From an uncultured Erysipelotrichaceae bacterium (GTDB lineage Bacteria > Bacillota_I > Bacilli_A > Erysipelotrichales > Erysipelotrichaceae): a stretch of 5,029 bases of DNA. Below the pieces are notes generated by a model that searched no databases, was not told the DNA's origin, and saw only the letters and a list, made by a program, of their open reading frames with translations. The position numbers and the translations under genes are program-made. The DNA is taken from NCBI GenBank assembly GCA_937957895.1, contig CALFEZ010000336.1:1-5029 (forward strand). The letters are read 5' to 3'. Positions within the stretch are counted from its first letter, which is position 1. Each line of letters starts with the position of its first letter. Positions 1 through 5,029 of this stretch are shown here, piece after piece.

Positions 1-276
1 TATGGCGCAGTTCTTCGTATAATATGCTTTAAAAAGAACGATTGCCTCTTCAAGATGTTCCTCTGCATGCTTCCCCATAGCTTTTTTTAGAACATTTCTT
101 GCCCCACCACCAATACAGCCTGCGATTTCCTCGTCAGATTTTCTCTCACATCCAAAGTGCATCAAAATATGTTTTACTGACTCTATGATGTCTGGTGCAG
201 TATCAACCAAAGTGCCATCCAAATCGAAAATCACCAATCTGATATCATGAAAGTGAGAGTGTAACGAACGTTTCAT
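1..276 (-). CDS. HAD-superfamily phosphatase, phosphoglycolate phosphatase-like (N-terminal part, truncated by window edge)
   Basis: Reading down from the ATG at 276-274 gives 92 residues with no stop before base 1, so only the N-terminal part is present (family members are usually about 210-230 residues). Residues 18-25 read DLDGTLVD, HAD motif I: Asp18 would be the nucleophile that forms the phospho-aspartate and Asp20 the general acid/base. The following helical stretch, with APDIIESV at 27-34 and GGGARNVLKKA at 56-66, matches the cap region of the Gph/PGMB-like subgroup, which hydrolyses small phosphate esters such as 2-phosphoglycolate in the cytoplasm. The start is well supported by AGGAGG at 289-284, seven bases upstream of the ATG. 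Motif I sits about eight residues further in than usual, giving a slightly long N-terminus. HAD motifs II-IV lie outside the window, so the substrate cannot be assigned. The gene is divergent from the CotH operon, and a functional link is not shown. Confidence 0.9.
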   Translation of the reverse strand, partial: MKRSLHSHFHDIRLVIFDLDGTLVDTAPDIIESVKHILMHFGCERKSDEEIAGCIGGGARNVLKKAMGKHAEEHLEEAIVLFKAYYTKNCAI

Positions 277-313
277 CGATAATCCTCCTAATTAGACAAA
301 ATAAAGTCAAAGG

Positions 314-535
314 TCATGCCGGATGGTGATCCAACGGATCTATGCAAACGATCAGATGGATCGTATCTGATGTTGCTCTCGCTTGATCTACAAGATGAAA
401 GCATACGGCATGTCCAAAAACCTCTTTATTCCACTGCTTTATGATAGCGTGTAGTTGATTCTGTGGATCAGGATCAAAACAGCCTTCATCGGTTGTTTGA
501 TCGATGTACCTCCTCTCCCTCTGATCTCGATCCAA
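314..535 (-). CDS. Possible small hypothetical protein (73 residues), upstream of the HAD gene
   Basis: This open frame starts at a TTG (535-533) and ends with TGA 37 bases upstream of the HAD start, in the same direction. I do not recognise the product. It is polar, rich in Asp, His and Gln, with a helix-like segment NQLHAIIKQWNKEVFG near the middle and a hydrophobic strand IHLIVCI near the end. It has no signal peptide or membrane segment. For it being real: GATC occurs about ten times in 314-540, a density like that of the certain genes here and well above the rest of the intergenic region; and a promoter-like element lies about 105 bases upstream. Against: the TTG start has only a weak ribosome site. 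The strong GAGGAGG at 515-509 lies inside the frame with no ATG, GTG or TTG at the right distance after it. It may instead be a decayed gene or a GATC-rich leader. Confidence 0.33.
   Translation of the reverse strand: MDRDQRERRYIDQTTDEGCFDPDPQNQLHAIIKQWNKEVFGHAVCFHLVDQARATSDTIHLIVCIDPLDHHPA
348..371. repeat. Small overlapping inverted repeats in the HAD upstream region
   Basis: Two mutually exclusive hairpins share bases. ATCAGAT (351-357) pairs perfectly with ATCTGAT (365-371) around a 7-base loop. ACGATC (348-353) pairs with GATCGT (359-364) around a 5-base loop. No T-run follows on either strand, so this does not look like an intrinsic terminator. The stems are short and the region is GATC-rich, which makes chance palindromes more likely. 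If 314-535 is coding, the repeat lies within that gene. Confidence 0.3.
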
Positions 536-935
536 TCAACCTACATGCCAACAAGTAGCAGCAAAACACATTGATAGTCTGTAAACTCTTTGATCTTTAA
601 TATTTTGTGTCTGGTTTGAGCATCAATATACACTAGTACATATATTAATATTCCTGTGTGTGTCAATAACATCACGAGATTATTCAAAAAGGAATCCACT
701 CACTCTGATAAACACAAAAAAACACATTCATAATGCGATTAACTTTGATCTTATTATATGTAATGCACGTAACAGGTGATGTCGGTATTAATCAAAGACA
801 CCTCTATCTGTTTACACAATAATTTTCTTTTAACCATTTGTCAATAGAAATTTGATCTTCTATGTGAAGAAGTTCTCATCTCCCATTTTATAGCTTGTTA
901 GTGTTGACGAGTTGAAGAGTTTTGGTCAGATTATG
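536..935. other. AT-rich intergenic region without a recognisable gene
   Basis: No open frame with a ribosome site and no tRNA-, rRNA- or CRISPR-like pattern is visible on either strand. It contains A/T runs, a perfect 10-base palindrome ATATTAATAT at 642-651, and scattered promoter-like hexamers. GATC appears only about three times, so the stretch looks non-coding beside the flanking genes. A small hairpin TCTTC/GAAGA (856-860 with 866-870, loop TATGT) is too weak to name. The region probably carries control signals for the two divergent transcription units. A small RNA or a degraded gene cannot be excluded from the sequence alone. Confidence 0.6.
639..666 (-). promoter_or_regulatory. Candidate sigma-A-type promoter reading toward the HAD gene
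   Basis: On the minus strand a perfect -35 hexamer TTGACA (666-661) is followed after 16 bases by TATATG (644-639), a four-of-six match to TATAAT. A start near 630 would give a transcript with roughly 350 bases before the HAD start, covering the possible small gene at 535-314. The -35 is strong and the -10 is only moderate. The region is AT-rich, so chance matches are likely. Confidence 0.4.
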
Positions 936-944
936 TGATATAAT
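936..944 (+). promoter_or_regulatory. Extended -10 promoter element for the CotH operon
   Basis: TGATATAAT at 936-944 is a perfect TATAAT with the TGn extension. No good -35 lies at 16-18 bases; TTGAAG at 912-917 is 21 bases away. Extended -10 promoters can work with a poor -35. Transcription would start near 950-952, giving a short leader of about 23 bases before the ATG at 974 and leaving room for the ribosome site at 964-967. Confidence 0.55.
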
Positions 945-963
945 GTTGACTATATTATACGTT

Positions 964-976
964 GAGGAAGCTCATG
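964..976 (+). promoter_or_regulatory. Ribosome binding site that sets the CotH gene start at ATG 974
   Basis: GAGGA at 964-968 lies about six bases upstream of ATG 974-976. The in-frame TTG at 962 overlaps this site and has no purine-rich sequence at a useful distance upstream. The ATG is therefore preferred, shortening the longest possible frame by four residues. Confidence 0.7.
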
Positions 977-3862
977 GTCCATATAGATAAAAAGAGATTT
1001 GATAAGAATATTTTGATCGTCATCGTTTTAGTTTTGATGGTCATCACAATGATCGGGATCGATCGAGTCATTTCGATTGGCGGACTTGATGATCGCAGTA
1101 AACCAATCGATCCCGACAATGGATATAACGCGAACAAACTGATCATCAGTGAAGTAATGACATCCAATGGAGGTGTTTTTTCCGATGGGGATGGGTTGAT
1201 CACTGATTGGGTTGAGATCTACAACGGAACGGGACGATCGATCAATCTGTTGAACCATGGACTTTCGGATGCTCCCGGAACGATTCGATGGACATTCCCA
1301 GCTACGATCCTAGATCCCAATGATTATGTCATCGTTTATCTTGCAGGTGAAAGTCGTAATGGCCTTTATGCCAACTTCCGTTTGAAACGTGCGGGAAATG
1401 AAACCCTCTATTTTTACAATCAACACGGTGTGATCATTGATCAAGTCGATATCCCGCCAATGGATAGAAATCATTCTTATGCGATCACTGCAGATGGCAG
1501 TTGGACGATCACTGAGCATGCGACACCGGGATATCCCAATACCATGACCGGAAGAGATGCGTATTTAAAATCATTGCATATTGAGCAATCAGAACTACTC
1601 ATCAGTGAGTTTCTCCCCAAAAATGAAGGGAACTTCATTGATGGATTTGGAGGTTTTAGCGGATTTGTGGAAGTGACCAACTTCTCAGATCATACCATAG
1701 ATCTTGAGAACTATTTTTTGAGTAATACACTCGATGTTCCTTATCGATGGGCATTTCCAAAGGTTGTTCTTGCTCCTGGTGAAGCTGTTTCCATCTTCAC
1801 AAGCAACCGAGATTGGAGTGTCCAAGATGAGATCCATGCCAGTTTCACACTTGGCAACGGGTTTGGTCAAATCGTTTTGAGCGATCGCCAAGGCAACATC
1901 ATCGACTTGATAACCTATGAGAATGTTGTCGATGGATTTGCCAGAGCATGGGTGGATGGTGTATGGGTGGATACACCCACCGTAAGTCCTGGATTTACCA
2001 ATGATCCTGATGGAGTTGTGGCTTTTGGAAGCAAATATCATCCCATCGAACCACAGCTTCAGATCAATGAAGTCATGACACTCAATACACGATATATGGC
2101 TCATAATGGTTTGCAGACATATCCATGGATCGAGCTAATCAATCACTCGGATAGCATGATCGATCTATCAGAATATTCTTTGACGACTTCTCCCAATCGA
2201 CCAACCATGGCGATGCTTCCTCAGCGGATGCTTGCTCCTGGTGAAATCATCGTATTTATGGCTTCTGGAGAACCGATGCTTTCTACCAGTGTGTATACTC
2301 ATATCGAGATATCCCTATCATCGGTCGATGAAGTCTATCTTTATCATGGAATAAGCGTGATCGATTCAATGTTTGTTGCCAATACTCCCGTCAATGTGAG
2401 TTATGGCAGGATGGCGGATGGCGGGTTTGGTTATATGAGCGAACCCACGCCAAATCGACCAAATGTGGGTGGTACACCAATGGTTAATTTCGATCCAGTT
2501 ATCAAAACGATGCAAGGGGTATATGATGATATCGATAATCTTGAGATCGTGATAGAAGGTCCGAGCAACATATTCTACACGACGGATGGGAGCATACCTA
2601 CTCAACGTTCAATGAAGTATGAAGCACCGTTTACGATCGATAAAACCACCACGATTCGGGCAAGAGTGATCGAAGAGGGTAAACTGGAAGGTTCCATTGT
2701 GACTGCCTCATATATCATCAATGAAAAACACACGATGCCGGTCATGTCATTGACTGTAGATCCAGGTGATTATTCATTTCTGCTTAGGGATGTATGGAAA
2801 GTTGGAGTTGAGGTACCAGCAAACGTAGCTTTTTTCGAAGAAGAGGGTGGTTTTGCTCTTGATATCGGTCTTCGCCTTTTTGGTGGAGCAGCACGTGGAC
2901 TAAGTAAAAAAAGCTTTGCTTTGAAGTTTCGAAACATATACGGTGCCAGTCGTTTGCATTATCCCGTATTTGAGAGCAGGGATTATTCTGTTTTCAACAC
3001 ACTGGTACTACGTTCAGGTTCTCAGGATTATCCGAATGCATTTATTAGAGATGTCTTGGGAACATCGCTTGTGGATGGCATGATGGAAGTCAATGTCCAG
3101 GCGTTCAAACCAGTCGTGCTTTATATCAATGGAGGATATTGGGGTATTTACAACATACGGGAAAAAGTGGATGAACACTTTATTTCTACAGCTTATAATG
3201 TGGATACCAGTGCTGATATTGTCAGGATCGATAATGACGTGACGGCTGGTTCCATCAGAGGATATCGCCAACTGGTGCAATATGTTGCCTATAATGATAT
3301 GCGCTTGGATGTTCATTACAACTGGGTTTCTGAGCGTTTGCACATGGAGAGTTTTGTTGATTTTTGGATCGCTTCCACTCTCACGACCAACAATGATATC
3401 GTTAATATGCGCTTTTTTTCTCACTTAGACATCGACCAAGGGAGATGGCGGATGATTTTTTATGATCTGGATTGGGCTATGTACAACTACTATCGTGATT
3501 ATTATGAGTTTGCAACCAATCCCGAAGGAATGACGATCATTGGTTATGATACGACTTTGTTTCGCAAGCTTGTGCAAAACGAGCAGTTCAGGAATCTTTT
3601 TCTGGAACGCTTAAGTTATCATTTGAAAACAACTTGGAACCAACAAAGAGTGTTGTATGCCATCGATGAGATGGTAGCCATTTACCTTCCCGAGATGGAA
3701 AGAAATCAGCAACGTTGGAACCTTTCCATGGATCACTGGCAAGTGAGTGTTGACCGATTACGTAACTACTTTGTCTTAAGATATGATTTTTTGCTTCGCC
3801 AGACTCGTACCTTTTTTAAGTTGACCAATGCAGAATACGCATATTATTTCGGGGGTTTATGA
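974..3862 (+). CDS. Membrane-anchored CotH-family kinase with three lamin-tail-like domains
   Basis: The 962-residue product (from ATG 974) starts with a basic segment (K6, K7, R8, K11) and one hydrophobic helix at about 12-29. No signal-peptidase-like site follows, which suggests an uncleaved anchor with the rest outside the cell. Three lamin-tail-like repeats follow at about 55-165, 207-325 and 361-475. Each opens with a (L/I)I(S/N)E(V/F)-type strand, then a WVEIYN, FVEVTN or WIELIN strand and an I(N/D)L turn. Residues 529-583 resemble the chitobiase C-terminal/FN3-like fold (YTTDGSIPT). The CotH kinase domain begins near 588: KKS at 645-647 in the basic strand, NGGYWGIYNIREK at 719-731, an NND..N segment at 806-811 and YDLDW at 830-834, the likely metal-binding acidic motif. 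A helical tail ends the protein. CotH of Bacillus spores phosphorylates coat proteins, and relatives are atypical kinases; the substrate here is unknown. The stop overlaps the next start by four bases, which argues for coupled translation. Confidence 0.88.
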   Translation: MVHIDKKRFDKNILIVIVLVLMVITMIGIDRVISIGGLDDRSKPIDPDNGYNANKLIISEVMTSNGGVFSDGDGLITDWVEIYNGTGRSINLLNHGLSDAPGTIRWTFPATILDPNDYVIVYLAGESRNGLYANFRLKRAGNETLYFYNQHGVIIDQVDIPPMDRNHSYAITADGSWTITEHATPGYPNTMTGRDAYLKSLHIEQSELLISEFLPKNEGNFIDGFGGFSGFVEVTNFSDHTIDLENYFLSNTLDVPYRWAFPKVVLAPGEAVSIFTSNRDWSVQDEIHASFTLGNGFGQIVLSDRQGNIIDLITYENVVDGFARAWVDGVWVDTPTVSPGFTNDPDGVVAFGSKYHPIEPQLQINEVMTLNTRYMAHNGLQTYPWIELINHSDSMIDLSEYSLTTSPNRPTMAMLPQRMLAPGEIIVFMASGEPMLSTSVYTHIEISLSSVDEVYLYHGISVIDSMFVANTPVNVSYGRMADGGFGYMSEPTPNRPNVGGTPMVNFDPVIKTMQGVYDDIDNLEIVIEGPSNIFYTTDGSIPTQRSMKYEAPFTIDKTTTIRARVIEEGKLEGSIVTASYIINEKHTMPVMSLTVDPGDYSFLLRDVWKVGVEVPANVAFFEEEGGFALDIGLRLFGGAARGLSKKSFALKFRNIYGASRLHYPVFESRDYSVFNTLVLRSGSQDYPNAFIRDVLGTSLVDGMMEVNVQAFKPVVLYINGGYWGIYNIREKVDEHFISTAYNVDTSADIVRIDNDVTAGSIRGYRQLVQYVAYNDMRLDVHYNWVSERLHMESFVDFWIASTLTTNNDIVNMRFFSHLDIDQGRWRMIFYDLDWAMYNYYRDYYEFATNPEGMTIIGYDTTLFRKLVQNEQFRNLFLERLSYHLKTTWNQQRVLYAIDEMVAIYLPEMERNQQRWNLSMDHWQVSVDRLRNYFVLRYDFLLRQTRTFFKLTNAEYAYYFGGL

Positions 3863-4545
3863 AATCAAAATATCGCCATGAGATCAAATTTGTCATCTCA
3901 CCGGAAGCAGCAACGATCTTGAAACAGCGTCTGGATCTGTTGATGACCATCGACAAAAACTATGCAACGGATGATTATCGATATTACATCCGGAGCTTGT
4001 ATTTTGATACCGTTGATTCGGATTCTTACTTTGAGAAGATCGATGGTGTCTTGTTTCGAAAAAAGTATAGACTACGATACTACAATCAGGATCCTTCTTT
4101 CATCATATTGGAATGCAAACACAAACATGATAATATGAGTCTCAAGGAAAAGATACGCATCGATCATTCAACAGCAGTGGCTTTAGCAAACAATGAATCG
4201 ATCGATGTCAACTATGAGCAAGGCAATCTTCTGCATCGATTTCTGTTAGAGAGGATCCATGCGGCACTGATACCTTCAACGATCGTTGATTATTATCGTT
4301 TGGCATATGTCTATGAGCCGTTGAACGTACGCATCACTTTCGATGATGCGATGACTTCAGGTAATTTCAGCACGGATTTCTTTGCAAAGGATTATGCGGG
4401 AGTGCCTATTTTAAAGACAAACGAGGTGATCATGGAAATGAAATTCGACGAAGTGATCCCTGAATACATTTTCAAGACCGTAGCATCCATACCATCTGTG
4501 CGACAAGCGATATCGAAGTTTGTCATATGCAGGGGTTTGAAATAG
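3859..4545 (+). CDS. VTC-domain protein, polyphosphate polymerase-like
   Basis: The 228-residue product is a stand-alone VTC domain of the triphosphate-tunnel type; its yeast relative Vtc4 makes polyphosphate from ATP inside a basic tunnel. The alternating charged strands that line such tunnels are visible: YRHEIKF (5-11), IRSLYFDT (44-51), RKKYRLRYY (67-75), ECKHK (85-89), KEKIRI (96-101), VDYYRLAYVYE (143-153), VRITFD (157-162), EMKFDE (193-198) and SKFVICRG (219-226). The paired Arg/Lys and the ExK motifs are the expected substrate and metal ligands, so the enzyme looks intact. It has no signal peptide or membrane helix and should be cytoplasmic. Its ATG overlaps the TGA of the kinase gene (ATGA), behind a modest GGGGG ribosome site at 3851-3855. 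The DUF4956 gene follows 12 bases later. The family is confident; polyphosphate synthesis by this protein is inferred from the family. Confidence 0.9.
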   Translation: MKSKYRHEIKFVISPEAATILKQRLDLLMTIDKNYATDDYRYYIRSLYFDTVDSDSYFEKIDGVLFRKKYRLRYYNQDPSFIILECKHKHDNMSLKEKIRIDHSTAVALANNESIDVNYEQGNLLHRFLLERIHAALIPSTIVDYYRLAYVYEPLNVRITFDDAMTSGNFSTDFFAKDYAGVPILKTNEVIMEMKFDEVIPEYIFKTVASIPSVRQAISKFVICRGLK

Positions 4546-4557
4546 TGAGGGAGAAGC

Positions 4558-5029
4558 ATGAATATCATTGATTGGATCATCGAGTTTTTGACAAGTAGTC
4601 AAACAAGCAATCTGACTTTAGAGAAAGTTTTATCAGCATTGGTGGTTGCTTTTGTTATTTCATTGTTTATTGTTTTCATTTACAAAAAGACATATTCCGG
4701 GGTGGCATACTCTAAAACATTTTCGATGCTGATCGTGTTGATCACGATGGTGACGGCATTGGTCATTTTGACCATCAGCTCTAACATAGCATTGTCTTTG
4801 GGAATGATCGGAGCATTGTCGATCGTACGATTTCGAACAGCAGTCAAAGATCCGATCGACACCGGATTTGTGTTTTGGGGCATCACCGCAGGAATCATGT
4901 CAGGGGTTGGATCAACGATCGTTGCCATCAGCAGCTCACTAGGTCTCGGTGCACTGTTTTTGATTAGTTACATGCTTGGTTTTCGCGGAGGAAACAAATA
5001 TCTATTGATCATCAAGTTCAATTATGGTG
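4558..5029 (+). CDS. DUF4956 multi-pass membrane protein (N-terminal part, truncated by window edge)
   Basis: The frame from ATG 4558 runs 157 codons to the window end without a stop; family members are usually somewhat over 200 residues, so the C-terminal part is missing. A purine-rich GAGGGAG (4547-4553) precedes the ATG. Hydrophobic helices are visible at about 24-42, 55-74, 103-125 and 127-141. Between the second and third lies the family hallmark, GALSIVRFRTAVKDP (85-99) followed by a DT pair, a conserved basic/acidic segment close to the membrane. The last visible part, from about residue 142, is more polar and begins a soluble C-terminal domain. The family has no established biochemical role that I can name; its members commonly neighbour VTC-domain and CotH genes. 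Here it follows the VTC gene by 12 bases, so it is probably co-translated with it and may act as its membrane partner or exit path, an inference from context. Confidence 0.87.
   Translation, partial: MNIIDWIIEFLTSSQTSNLTLEKVLSALVVAFVISLFIVFIYKKTYSGVAYSKTFSMLIVLITMVTALVILTISSNIALSLGMIGALSIVRFRTAVKDPIDTGFVFWGITAGIMSGVGSTIVAISSSLGLGALFLISYMLGFRGGNKYLLIIKFNYG

Noticed and set aside
711..735. A-rich run with CACA repeats as a possible terminator
   Set aside because: No stable GC-rich stem precedes the run on either strand, and no gene ends here.
838..866. TTGTCA, 17 bases, TATGTG as a plus-strand promoter
   Set aside because: The -10 matches poorly, and the extended -10 at 936-944 is closer to the gene and much stronger.
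277..961. CRISPR array, tRNA or insertion-sequence ends in the intergenic region
   Set aside because: No regularly spaced direct repeats, cloverleaf-like arms or terminal inverted repeats with a transposase remnant could be seen.
1685..2104. A 139-residue open frame on the minus strand inside the CotH gene
   Set aside because: It lies antisense to well-supported domain sequence, shows no recognisable motif, and can be explained by the near-palindromic GATC-rich codon use, which keeps the opposite strand open.
3014..3424. A 136-residue open frame on the minus strand inside the CotH kinase domain
   Set aside because: It is antisense to the conserved kinase motifs, so the plus-strand reading explains the sequence.
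974..3862. Use of TGA as Trp (mycoplasma code)
   Set aside because: Trp positions in the conserved motifs use TGG, and TGA ends the kinase gene exactly at the ATGA overlap, so the standard code applies.
4680..4928. A minus-strand open frame of 82 residues
   Set aside because: It is antisense to the membrane helices and hallmark motif of the DUF4956 protein.

Overview
The window comes from a bacterium of moderately low GC with Shine-Dalgarno-led genes and the standard genetic code (TGG for Trp, TGA as a real stop in the kinase gene). Family content and the AGGAGG-type ribosome sites would fit a Firmicutes/Mollicutes-like lineage, but the sequence does not fix the taxon. The tetranucleotide GATC is far commoner than expected in the coding regions.

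Layout: (1) Bases 1-276, minus strand, hold the first 92 codons of a HAD-superfamily phosphatase of the phosphoglycolate phosphatase type, cut by the window edge. (2) Bases 277-961 are a long divergent intergenic region. Its left part (314-535, minus strand) has a possible small uncharacterised protein gene just upstream of the HAD gene. Its right part (536-935) is AT-rich and shows only promoter-like signals. (3) From 974 to the right edge runs a tightly packed plus-strand operon of three genes. The first is a large membrane-anchored protein with three lamin-tail-like domains, a chitobiase-C-like domain and a CotH-type kinase domain. The second is a VTC-family polyphosphate polymerase-like tunnel domain protein. 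The third is a DUF4956 multi-pass membrane protein, truncated by the window edge.

How the genes may work together: the first two genes overlap by 4 bases (ATGA) and the third follows 12 bases later, so all three are probably co-transcribed and translationally linked. By analogy with the eukaryotic VTC complex, where a cytosolic tunnel domain feeds polyphosphate into a membrane part, the soluble VTC protein and the DUF4956 membrane protein may form a synthesis-and-transfer unit. The CotH kinase is predicted to lie outside the membrane and would be the surface-acting member. This is inference from domains and gene order; no part of the combined function can be proven from sequence. It is the most interesting system in the window.
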